This document shows, one piece after another, positions 1 to 6,485 of a stretch of 8,735 bases of DNA. A model generated the notes under the pieces. It searched no databases. It saw nothing but the letters and a program-made list of their open reading frames with translations, and had not been told where the DNA came from. Within the stretch, counting starts at the first letter, position 1. Every line of letters starts with the position of its first letter. Made by a program: the position numbers and the translations under genes. The stretch comes from DATJFH01 sp035495815 (GTDB lineage Bacteria > Acidobacteriota > Terriglobia > Bryobacterales > Bryobacteraceae): contig DATJFH010000328.1 of NCBI GenBank assembly GCA_035495815.1, positions 1-8,735 on the forward strand. The letters run 5' to 3'.

Positions 1-21
1 AAGGAACCAGGAGCGTAGCGA

Positions 22-1134
22 ATGAGCACGGCGACAACCGGAATGGATCTCACCGCCAAAACACAGGAGGCTCAGGCGCGGCTTGACGCCCACGTGAGAG
101 ACATGATCGAGTGGCATTTCAATCCGGCCACCGGCTGTCCGTTCTGGCTGGAATTCGCCTCCAAGCTGGATTGGGATCCCCGGAAGGAGGTTCAATCGTA
201 CGCCGACCTGCGAAAATTCCCGCCGTTCGAAGACGAGTGGCTGCGAGGAGGACCGGTCCGGCGGTGGGCGCCAAAAGGACTGGCGGGCGCTCCGATGTAC
301 GTATTCGAAACCGGCGGCACCACCGGCGTTCCCAAAAGCCGGCTGGCGATGCAGGATTTCCGAATCGACTACGAAATGTTCAGCGAGACGCTGCCGGACA
401 AGTACTTTCCGCGCGGCGCCAACTGGCTGATGCTGGGCCCTTCCGGTCCGCGGCGCCTGCGGCTGGCGGTGGAGCATCTGTGCCAGCACCGCGGCGGCGT
501 CTGCTTCTGCGTCGATCTCGACCCGCGCTGGGTAGTGAAGCTGATCCGCATGGGCCACATGGAGGAGCTGGAACTGTACAAGGCCCACGTCATCGAGCAG
601 GCGATCACCGTGCTCAGCGCGGGGCACGATATTCGCTGCATGTTCACCACGCCGAAGCTGCTCGAATCGCTGGCCGAGGAGCTGGAGAACCGCGGCACGA
701 GCGTCGCCGGAATGGGGATCACCGGGATTTTCGCAGGCGGGACCGAATTCACGCCGCAATACACCCGCTTCGCCACCGAGGAGTTGCTCGGCGAGGGGGT
801 CTACATGACGCCCACCTACGGGAACACGCTGATGGGCCTGGCCTGCTCCAAGCCGGTGACCGCCGAGGAGGGCTACAAAATCACGTATTACGCTCCGCAG
901 CCGCGCGCGGTGATCGAGGTGGTTTCCTTCGACGATTACGATAAAGTAGTGCCCTATGGCGGGACGGGGCGAGTCAGGCTGACCACGCTGACCAAAGAAA
1001 CCTTCGTGCCCGGCTTCCTCGAGCGCGACGAAGGCGAGCGCGAGCCTCCGTACGAAAAATATCCCTGGGACGGGGTAAGCGGCGTGCGTCCCTTCCGTCA
1101 ATTGGCTGCTTCAACCACCGTGGGAGTCTACTGA
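22..1134 (+). CDS. ANL-superfamily acyl-adenylating enzyme, EhpF/LuxE-like
   Basis: This 370-residue protein probably activates a carboxylic acid with ATP to an acyl-adenylate for the reductase encoded next door. Visible ANL motifs are the phosphate-binding loop ETGGTTGVPK (residues 96-105), YGNT (266-269, the A5-like position), GGTGRVRLT (313-321, A7-like) and PGFLERDEGE (330-339, hinge-like). The protein stops soon after the hinge, so the usual mobile C-terminal ANL domain with its catalytic lysine is absent. EhpF of D-alanylgriseoluteic acid (phenazine) biosynthesis is an atypical ANL protein of this kind, and LuxE acyl-protein synthetase is likewise about 370 residues. The ATG follows AGGAG at 9-13 with 8 bases between, and an in-frame TAG at 16-18 blocks extension. 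The stop is one base before the next gene. Databases may call it 'phenazine antibiotic biosynthesis protein', but no phenazine core gene is in the window and the substrate is unknown. A phenylacetate-CoA ligase relative is the main alternative. Confidence 0.8.
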   Translation: MSTATTGMDLTAKTQEAQARLDAHVRDMIEWHFNPATGCPFWLEFASKLDWDPRKEVQSYADLRKFPPFEDEWLRGGPVRRWAPKGLAGAPMYVFETGGTTGVPKSRLAMQDFRIDYEMFSETLPDKYFPRGANWLMLGPSGPRRLRLAVEHLCQHRGGVCFCVDLDPRWVVKLIRMGHMEELELYKAHVIEQAITVLSAGHDIRCMFTTPKLLESLAEELENRGTSVAGMGITGIFAGGTEFTPQYTRFATEELLGEGVYMTPTYGNTLMGLACSKPVTAEEGYKITYYAPQPRAVIEVVSFDDYDKVVPYGGTGRVRLTTLTKETFVPGFLERDEGEREPPYEKYPWDGVSGVRPFRQLAASTTVGVY

Positions 1135-1135
1135 T

Positions 1136-2554
1136 ATGCTCAATCTGCCGATATTGCGCTGGGGCCAGCCCTACACGAGCCTCGAACAGGATACCGTCAA
1201 GCACTTCCTCACGGCGGAGACGCTGGCCAAGGTGAGTCAGGCCAACACCGGACTGCTCGGACGCGACATGCGTCATGCGGCCCGGGCCCGCGACGTGCTG
1301 ACGGAGATTCCGATCTCGAAACTGATCGAGATGATGAAGACGGCAGGCGATCTGTACCTGAACGGCGTGCTTCCGATGGGCGACGGCGAGCAGACGCCCG
1401 ACGATTTCGCACGCCAGCAATCGGCCAGCACCGGACTGCCGGAGCACATGTGCAAGGCGAACATGAAGAAGAACCACTTCGTGTTGTCCAATATGGACCA
1501 GATCCTGGACGCGCTGACGCGGGGGCTGCCGCTCGACATTCTGACCAACGGCTACGGCGTGGAATCGCGCGGCGTTACCGTGTCCTACCAGGCGCAGGCG
1601 CCGGTGCTGGGCCTGGTGCTGCCCTCGAACTCTCCCGGTGTTCACACGCTCTGGCTGCCCGTGATACCGATGCAGATCGGGCTGCTGCTCAAGCCCGGTC
1701 CGCAGGAGCCCTGGACGCCCTACCGCATGGCCGCGGCCTTCACGAAAGCGGGCGTGCCCAAAGAAGCGATCGCGATTTATCCGGGACTCGGCGACGTCGG
1801 CGCGGAAGTGGTGCGCCGCTGCGGGCGCAGCATGATTTTCGGCGGCACGGCGACCGTGGAACGCTATAAGGGCGATCCGCGCGTGCAGGTTCACGGACCC
1901 GGTTTCAGCAAGATCCTGCTCGGCGACGATGTGGTGGACCACTGGGAAAAATACATCGACGCGATGGCGGACAGCGTATTTCTCAACAGCGGACGGGGCT
2001 GCATCAACTGTTCCGGCATCTGGGCGTCGCGGCACACCAAGGAGATTGCACGGGCGCTGGCGGAGCGGATCGGTCCGATCGAGCCCAAACCGCCGGAGGA
2101 CCCGTCGTCCACGCTGGCTGCGTTCACGGTGCCCGGCGCCGCCAAAGCCATCTGGGGCATGATCGCGTCGAAGCTGCATGAGGCGGGCGTCGAGGACATG
2201 ACGGCGCCCTTCGGCTCGCGGCTGGTGGAAAAGGAACGGTGCGGCTATCTGCGCCCGATGGTGATCCATTGCGATTCACCGGCGCGGTCGCTGGCCAACA
2301 CCGAATTCATGTTCCCGTTCGTGACCGTGGTGGAGTGCCCGCAGGCGGAAATGCTGGCCAGGATAGGCCCCACTCTGGTCTGCAGCGCGATCACCGAGGA
2401 CCCCAAGTGGCGGCGTCAGCTCATCGACGCCAAGCACATCGACCGGTTGAACATCGGCGCGATTCCGACCATCAAGCTGGACTGGCTGCAGCCCCACGAA
2501 GGCAACATCGTGGAGTTCCTGTTCCGGCCGCGGGCGTTTCAAGCGGCAGTCTAG
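1136..2554 (+). CDS. Acylating aldehyde dehydrogenase / acyl reductase, EhpG/LuxC-like
   Basis: This 472-residue ALDH-fold protein probably reduces an activated acyl group to an aldehyde with NAD(P)H. Landmarks are the cofactor-binding stretch LPSNSPG (162-168) leading to LLLKPGP (183-189), FGGTATVERY (235-244, equivalent to the ALDH FTGS region), the catalytic cysteine Cys289 in NSGRGC (284-289), and NTEFMFPFVTVVE (388-400, like the ALDH ExFGPV segment). Where oxidative ALDHs carry the general-base glutamate (ELGG), this protein reads HGPGFSK (253-259), as expected for acylating enzymes working through a thioester. A second cysteine, Cys292, lies close by. The ATG follows GGGAG at 1122-1126 with 9 bases between, inside the end of the upstream gene, so translation is likely coupled. 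Length fits LuxC-type reductases (about 480). The stop TAG overlaps the stop of the convergent gene. The family assignment is fairly sure; the substrate is not. Confidence 0.82.
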   Translation: MLNLPILRWGQPYTSLEQDTVKHFLTAETLAKVSQANTGLLGRDMRHAARARDVLTEIPISKLIEMMKTAGDLYLNGVLPMGDGEQTPDDFARQQSASTGLPEHMCKANMKKNHFVLSNMDQILDALTRGLPLDILTNGYGVESRGVTVSYQAQAPVLGLVLPSNSPGVHTLWLPVIPMQIGLLLKPGPQEPWTPYRMAAAFTKAGVPKEAIAIYPGLGDVGAEVVRRCGRSMIFGGTATVERYKGDPRVQVHGPGFSKILLGDDVVDHWEKYIDAMADSVFLNSGRGCINCSGIWASRHTKEIARALAERIGPIEPKPPEDPSSTLAAFTVPGAAKAIWGMIASKLHEAGVEDMTAPFGSRLVEKERCGYLRPMVIHCDSPARSLANTEFMFPFVTVVECPQAEMLARIGPTLVCSAITEDPKWRRQLIDAKHIDRLNIGAIPTIKLDWLQPHEGNIVEFLFRPRAFQAAV

Positions 2555-2946
2555 CCTCCGGCTTGAGCTTTGTCGGGGTCGATCCTGTACAGGACGCGGA
2601 CTTCGCCCGGCTGCCGGAACGGGTACTTGTCCTTGCCCAGGTACTTCTTCGCCATCTTGTCGATATGGGCGTCCGCGCCGTTTTCGGTGATCTCGACGAC
2701 CCGCCCCTGCAGCTGCAAATAGCGATACGGGTTGTCCGGATCGATCAGCGCCAGCGAGACGCGCGGATCGCGCCGCATGTTACGGTCTTTCACCCGTCCT
2801 TTGGCCGAATTGACCAGCACCTGGTCACGCTCCAGATCGCACCAGACGGGAGTCACCTGAGGCTGGCCGTCCGGCATCAGCGTAGCCAGACTCGCGAATG
2901 CCTTCTTCTCGAACAGGTCTCGATACGTTTCCGGAATCTTCACCAT
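2551..2946 (-). CDS. PPOX-fold flavin/F420-dependent family protein
   Basis: This 131-residue protein belongs to the pyridoxamine 5'-phosphate oxidase-like split-barrel family, close to the small 'probable F420-dependent enzyme' group (Rv1155-like). It shows the opening strand FASLATLMPDGQPQVTPVW (17-35), the phosphate-contacting segment AKGRVKDRNMRRDPRVSL (48-65), the LQGRVVEI strand (79-86), and a C-terminal segment with KYPF (107-110) and VRVLYRI (116-122). Members bind FMN, F420 or heme as dimers; the cofactor here cannot be read from sequence. The frame stays open upstream to 3054, but the ATG at 2946 is chosen because GAGGAG lies 6 bases before it and the family begins about here; the extra 36 residues would be basic and low-complexity. 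It lies 97 bases after the MscS gene, with a palindrome in that gap, so it may be last in the operon or have its own promoter. Its stop overlaps that of the convergent ALDH gene. Confidence 0.85.
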   Translation of the reverse strand: MVKIPETYRDLFEKKAFASLATLMPDGQPQVTPVWCDLERDQVLVNSAKGRVKDRNMRRDPRVSLALIDPDNPYRYLQLQGRVVEITENGADAHIDKMAKKYLGKDKYPFRQPGEVRVLYRIDPDKAQAGG

Positions 2947-2952
2947 GATAAG

Positions 2953-2958
2953 CTCCTC
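2953..2958 (-). promoter_or_regulatory. Shine-Dalgarno site of the PPOX-fold gene
   Basis: The minus strand reads GAGGAG here, 6 bases before the ATG at 2946. It settles the start of the PPOX-fold gene against the longer reading that begins at 3054 and overlaps the MscS gene. Confidence 0.8.
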
Positions 2959-2981
2959 AGGCGAATCGTAACACGCCTTGC

Positions 2982-2994
2982 CCGATGCCATCGG
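2982..2994. repeat. 13-bp perfect palindrome upstream of the PPOX-fold gene
   Basis: CCGATG-C-CATCGG has two perfect 6-base arms around a single central base. It lies 35-48 bases before the PPOX-fold start codon, in the 97-base gap after the MscS gene. The position would suit an operator. There is no T-run beside it, so it is not an intrinsic terminator. A function is inferred from symmetry and position only. Confidence 0.4.
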
Positions 2995-3043
2995 AAACAC
3001 TCGTGTGCGCCGCGTATCCCGGCTTCGGAGCCGCCGCCAACCT

Positions 3044-3862
3044 TTAACTGGCAACTCCGCGAACCAGAAAGCGATGCTCCGGCGGCGTATACCCGGCGTC
3101 CCGGAACGATTCCTTGATCAAACGGTTCGTGTCGAAGTAAACCTGCCAGTAATGCGCGTTATTGCAGTAGGGACGCACCGTCAAGACCGGGCCTGACAGG
3201 TTGAACTGCAGAATCTCCACCTCCGGCGCCGGGTTCGGAAGCACGTTGGGGACCCTGCTCAGTCCATCCTTCAGCAGTTGAATGGCTTCGGTGTGGTCCG
3301 CCGCGTGGTCGAGTTGCGCCACGACGTCGACACGCCGGAAGGGATTGGTTGAAAAATTCTGAATCGTATCGGAGAAGATCTTACCGTTGCCGAGGATGGT
3401 TTGAACGTTGTCAGGAGTGTTGAGAGTTGTCCCGAACAGGCCGATGGCCTGCACCGTACCCGTCATTCCGCCGGCGGTTACGAAATCACCTACCTTGAAC
3501 GGCCGCAGAATCACCAGAAAGACTCCAGCCGCGAAGTTGGCCAGCAGCCCGCTCCACGCGGCGCCGATCGCGATTCCGACTCCCGCCAGCAGCGCCGCGA
3601 AGGTGGTGGTCTCAACGCCGAAGAAGCCCAGCAGCGCCACGATCAGCGCGATGGTAAGCAGCGCGCTCAGGCTGGCGCGGACGTAGCTGACGATGGTTTT
3701 ATCCAGAATCTGCCGGTCCAGCGCCCTTCCCGCCAGGCCCACCGCCAAGCCGATCAGCCACCGGCCGACAAGCCAGATGACGATCGCTCCGATCACCTTG
3801 AGGCCGACGTTCGTCAGGATAGTGATCGTGTTTTGAGTAATTGCGTTGAAGTCCAGATTCAT
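3044..3862 (-). CDS. Small-conductance mechanosensitive channel, MscS family
   Basis: This 272-residue inner-membrane channel releases solutes when membrane tension rises during osmotic downshock. Three hydrophobic segments are visible: about 13-43, 62-82 and the pore helix region 88-120 (GVGIAIGAAWSGLLANFAAG at 94-113). The pore helix leads into LRPFKVGD (119-126), the family hallmark, then the beta domain with GMTGTVQAIGLFGTTL (132-147), NGKI (159-162) and a cytoplasmic alpha/beta domain to the end. Length is close to E. coli MscS (286). Trp104 sits where E. coli MscS has Gln in ALQGSLSN, and the usual IPNGK reads ILGNGK; both look like family variation. A GTG lies directly before the ATG, but the ATG is preferred because AAGGAGG is 6 bases upstream of it and only 3 from the GTG. 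It follows the DUF481 gene by 18 bases, almost certainly on the same transcript. Confidence 0.92.
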   Translation of the reverse strand: MNLDFNAITQNTITILTNVGLKVIGAIVIWLVGRWLIGLAVGLAGRALDRQILDKTIVSYVRASLSALLTIALIVALLGFFGVETTTFAALLAGVGIAIGAAWSGLLANFAAGVFLVILRPFKVGDFVTAGGMTGTVQAIGLFGTTLNTPDNVQTILGNGKIFSDTIQNFSTNPFRRVDVVAQLDHAADHTEAIQLLKDGLSRVPNVLPNPAPEVEILQFNLSGPVLTVRPYCNNAHYWQVYFDTNRLIKESFRDAGYTPPEHRFLVRGVAS

Positions 3863-3868
3863 CACGAA

Positions 3869-3875
3869 CCTCCTT
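3869..3875 (-). promoter_or_regulatory. Strong Shine-Dalgarno site of the MscS gene
   Basis: The minus strand reads AAGGAGG, complementary to the 16S rRNA tail, in the 18-base gap after the DUF481 stop. Its 6-base distance to the ATG at 3862 favours that start over the adjacent GTG at 3865. Confidence 0.8.
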
Positions 3876-3880
3876 GTCGA

Positions 3881-4942
3881 TTATTTAGCGAATGTGATTC
3901 GCAGTCCGGTGGTCAGCAGGACATCGTTCTTCTTCCTGCCCGGCGCAGGATTGCTGATCAGCCGGTCACTGGCGGAAAGCTGCCAGGACAGCCACTTTTT
4001 AATGACTGTGACCGCCGTGGTGTCGAAATTGAGCCGGTAGTTGCCTCCGTCGCTGACGTCGGGAAAAAAGGTGAGCTTTTCAGCCAGAGAAGTGGCCGCC
4101 GTGAACCTGTGAGTGTACTCCTGGCCGAGCAGCACTTCGGCTGAAGTCCGGTTGAGGCCGGTGGAGAAGAATTCGCGCTTCCCGGCGGCGCCCAACAGGA
4201 CGTCGAATGTAGTAGCTTCATTCCTGATCAAATGACTGCCGAGGCCGCCCGCCGGTACGAATCTCAGATCCAGGCTCTGGAACTGGTCGGATTCCAGGTC
4301 CACCTGGCCGAAGGCGAACCATCTGCCATCCAGATTCAGGTTGTAGGCGACGCCGCCCCGCTTGGCGTTCGCCGTCGTAATGTTGGTCCCGGACGCATTG
4401 CTGCTGGCGAACAGCGATGTGTAGTAGACCGCGATCTTGTCACGCCGGGTGGTGCGGTTGGCGGCGCCGCTCAGATTGAAGCTGGAAGTCTTGGCGTTGC
4501 CCTGGGTGGTAGCGAAGCCGACGTCGAGATTCCCCGCCCACAGGTCCACGAGGCGCGGGTTGCGGTACCGTTCGACCTCCGTCAGGTATGCCGTCTGTTC
4601 TTCTGGGGAACGCATGGACAGCACAGCGCTCCTAGCGGCGGTGACCAGCCCGGTCTCCCTGGTCGCGATCTCGAACCTGCTGCCGTCCGGCGCGGTGGTG
4701 ACGGCGCCGGCCACGGTCTGGCCGTCTTTCAGCGCGACAAACAGTTGCGGGGCCGAAACCGAGGTGATTGCGTCCCAGGGAATGGTGACGAGGCCGGCGA
4801 GCTCGGACTTGATGGTCAGGTTCTTGCCGTCATTTGTTTGGATGGCGCCGGTGAGGCGATCGCCGTTTTTGAGCGTGACCTGATCGGGCCATGCCACCTG
4901 CGAGAGAAGAAGCGTTGTGAGGACAGCGCTGAAGAATCTCAT
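3881..4942 (-). CDS. DUF481 family outer-membrane beta-barrel protein
   Basis: This 353-residue exported protein matches the DUF481 (YdiY-like) pattern of putative outer-membrane barrels found in Gram-negative bacteria; the family's role is not settled. Residues 1-19 form a signal peptide with a hydrophobic core (FFSAVLTTLLLSQVAW). The N-terminal soluble part has two related segments, VTLKNGDRLTGAI (22-34) and VALKDGQTVAGAV (69-81), an internal duplication of a small beta unit. From about 138 the sequence alternates polar and apolar residues with many aromatics, as in barrel strands (for example NLDVGFATTQGNAKTSSFNL at 138-157), and closes with VLLTTGLRITF (341-351), like a terminal barrel strand. 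The ATG has AGGAG at 4953-4957 upstream with a 10-base spacer. It lies 16 bases after the SagB-type gene and 18 before the MscS gene. The MscS link suggests envelope or osmotic physiology, which is inference. Confidence 0.85.
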   Translation of the reverse strand: MRFFSAVLTTLLLSQVAWPDQVTLKNGDRLTGAIQTNDGKNLTIKSELAGLVTIPWDAITSVSAPQLFVALKDGQTVAGAVTTAPDGSRFEIATRETGLVTAARSAVLSMRSPEEQTAYLTEVERYRNPRLVDLWAGNLDVGFATTQGNAKTSSFNLSGAANRTTRRDKIAVYYTSLFASSNASGTNITTANAKRGGVAYNLNLDGRWFAFGQVDLESDQFQSLDLRFVPAGGLGSHLIRNEATTFDVLLGAAGKREFFSTGLNRTSAEVLLGQEYTHRFTAATSLAEKLTFFPDVSDGGNYRLNFDTTAVTVIKKWLSWQLSASDRLISNPAPGRKKNDVLLTTGLRITFAK

Positions 4943-4958
4943 GATTTCGCAGCTCCTA

Positions 4959-6485
4959 TTATGGCAGCGGATTTCCGGCGGGAGAGCCGATCGCGGTCAG
5001 AAAGACGGCGCTCTTGCCGTGAGCGTGCGGGCTGAAAAAACGCGTCACTTCATCGTCATAAAATGTCAGGCCTGTGGCCCCCAGATGCAGCGCATAGGCT
5101 CCGAGATAGATTTTTCCGCCGAGGATTCCGGCTTCCAGCTGCGCGGCGCGATAGCCGCGATTACCGAGCCGGCGGAGGCAGCGCTCCAGGTCGGCGAGGA
5201 AGAATACAGCGACAGCGGCGTCGCCCGCCAGTTGCTGCTCGAGCGCCAGAAAGGCGGCTTGGGCGCGGAAATCGCCTTCCGAGAGGGTCTCGAGCCGGCG
5301 CTGCTCCGCGTCGAAGTAATAGGCGCCGGGCTCGAGCCCGTCGACCGCGTTGACGATGAGGTAGAGTTCGTTGAGCCGTCCGCCGCGGGCGGCCAGGAAG
5401 TCGGCGGGGATGCCGCGAGTCGCGCGGTCGAGGATCGTCGAGAGTTCGACAAAGCGGATCGGGCGGCCGGTGAACCGGCGGCTCGAGCCTCGCCGGAGCA
5501 CGACCTGCTCAATCGTATCGGCCGGCATGTCCGCATCGCTCAGCGGCTGGAGCGGAATGAACCGGGTATCCAAGGCAGGCTTGTGCTCCGGGAACCCGGA
5601 GGCCGCCTCGCGCCATGCGCGGGCTTCCACGGCCAATTCCAGGGACGAAGCCGCGTGCATCTCCCGCATGTCCGGATAGTCTACTTCCCGGCTCGAGTAG
5701 GGAACGATGTTCAGATCGAGCGGTCCGACGGCAGTCCCGGCGCCCGCGGGTTGGCCGTCTCCGAGCGCGACCGCCGATAACGCCGCTTCGCGTTCCGTAT
5801 CCACGCCGAGCAGCCGGTTGATTTCGGCATCCACGAAGCCGCAAACCAGCCGCGCCGGCAATCCGTGCGCGGCAGCCATGGCCAGCAGGTTCGCCGTCAG
5901 CGTGCCGTTGTCCCATCCGAAATGACGATAGGTCCGGGCCTGGTATTTCCAGGCATTGCGCCAATAGACGCCGGTCGCAATGATGACGGCCGGAGCGCGC
6001 GCTAACGCGTCTTCGCCGCCCGCGGCTGCGGCGATGTTACCGCGGAAGTCTCCTTGGCGAAGACGCCGCAGGGACAGGTCGCCGGGGTTGAAGTGGTACA
6101 AGCCCGCGGACAGTCCGGCGAGGTCGCCGCAGGCCAGGTACAGCTCTATTTCGTACAGCGCCCCGGTGCAGGCAGCCGCGCGGAAGAGAAACTCGCCGCG
6201 GCGCCGCGTGACGCCGGCCGAGAAGAAGAGCAGGCTGGTGAGGACGGCCAGGTCCGGAGCGGCGGCGCCGCCGGGAACCGTGGGAGTGGCAACGGCGGAC
6301 AGCGCGGACACGCCGGATTGAGGCGTATCCTTCGGCAGGGCGATCGGCGGCAGGTCGGGATAGATCTTGAACAAGAGCGGCCGGTTCGCCCAGTCCAGGA
6401 AATGAGCGTTGTGCCGTACGCTTTCAGGCGAATGTTTCGTCTTATTGTGGTATGCCCAGGCATCGGTCATGTTCCCGTTTCGCAT
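4959..6485 (-). CDS. SagB/ThcOx-type tandem nitroreductase-fold protein
   Basis: This 508-residue protein carries two nitroreductase-like flavin domains of the SagB/ThcOx type. The family includes FMN oxidases that turn azolines into azoles in thiazole/oxazole-modified peptides, but many members, probably this one, have unknown substrates. The N-terminal HFLDWANRPLLFKIYPDL (28-45) precedes the first domain: LLFFSAGVTRRR (85-96), FRAAACTGALYEIELYL (101-117), WDNGTLTANLLAMAAAHGLP (191-210). The second has VVLRRGSSRRFTG (328-340), LYLIVNAVDGLEPGAYYFD (374-392) and GYRAAQLEAGILGGKIYLGA (444-463), so both halves retain likely flavin-site features. No signal peptide is seen. The start is uncertain: neither ATG 6485 nor ATG 6470 has a good SD, and the latter (MTDAWAYHNKTKHS) fits the family well. 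The gene overlaps the transporter by 44 or 29 bases, implying translational coupling. No YcaO, E1-like or precursor-peptide gene is in the window. Confidence 0.86.
   Translation of the reverse strand: MRNGNMTDAWAYHNKTKHSPESVRHNAHFLDWANRPLLFKIYPDLPPIALPKDTPQSGVSALSAVATPTVPGGAAAPDLAVLTSLLFFSAGVTRRRGEFLFRAAACTGALYEIELYLACGDLAGLSAGLYHFNPGDLSLRRLRQGDFRGNIAAAAGGEDALARAPAVIIATGVYWRNAWKYQARTYRHFGWDNGTLTANLLAMAAAHGLPARLVCGFVDAEINRLLGVDTEREAALSAVALGDGQPAGAGTAVGPLDLNIVPYSSREVDYPDMREMHAASSLELAVEARAWREAASGFPEHKPALDTRFIPLQPLSDADMPADTIEQVVLRRGSSRRFTGRPIRFVELSTILDRATRGIPADFLAARGGRLNELYLIVNAVDGLEPGAYYFDAEQRRLETLSEGDFRAQAAFLALEQQLAGDAAVAVFFLADLERCLRRLGNRGYRAAQLEAGILGGKIYLGAYALHLGATGLTFYDDEVTRFFSPHAHGKSAVFLTAIGSPAGNPLP

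Noticed and set aside
2..25. Possible tail of an upstream gene ending in TGA at 23-25, overlapping the first ATG as ATGA
   Set aside because: Only seven codons are visible, which is too few to call a gene, though it would fit an operon continuing from the left.
974..2269. 431-codon open frame on the minus strand opposite the ligase and ALDH genes
   Set aside because: It is rich in Arg, His and Ala with no recognisable domain and lies opposite two well-supported genes; it is a GC-rich antisense shadow.
2553..2563. Small hairpin AGCC-TCC-GGCT just after the ALDH stop
   Set aside because: The stem has only four pairs and is not followed by a proper T-run, so it is not a credible terminator.
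2965..2970. Possible -10 box TACGAT on the minus strand upstream of the PPOX-fold gene
   Set aside because: It matches four of six positions, lacks a -35 box, and would start the transcript on top of the SD.
3020..3033. Hairpin with 5-base stem and TCGG loop after the MscS stop
   Set aside because: No T-run follows on the minus strand, so it does not qualify as an intrinsic terminator; it may only slow the polymerase.
2239..3117. 292-codon plus-strand open frame spanning the convergent junction
   Set aside because: It covers the end of the ALDH gene in another frame and the antisense of the PPOX-fold gene, with no family pattern.
4959..6485. Azole-peptide (TOMM) biosynthetic cluster around the SagB-type gene
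   Set aside because: No YcaO, E1-like or precursor-peptide gene is seen in the window, so only an isolated SagB-type enzyme is supported.
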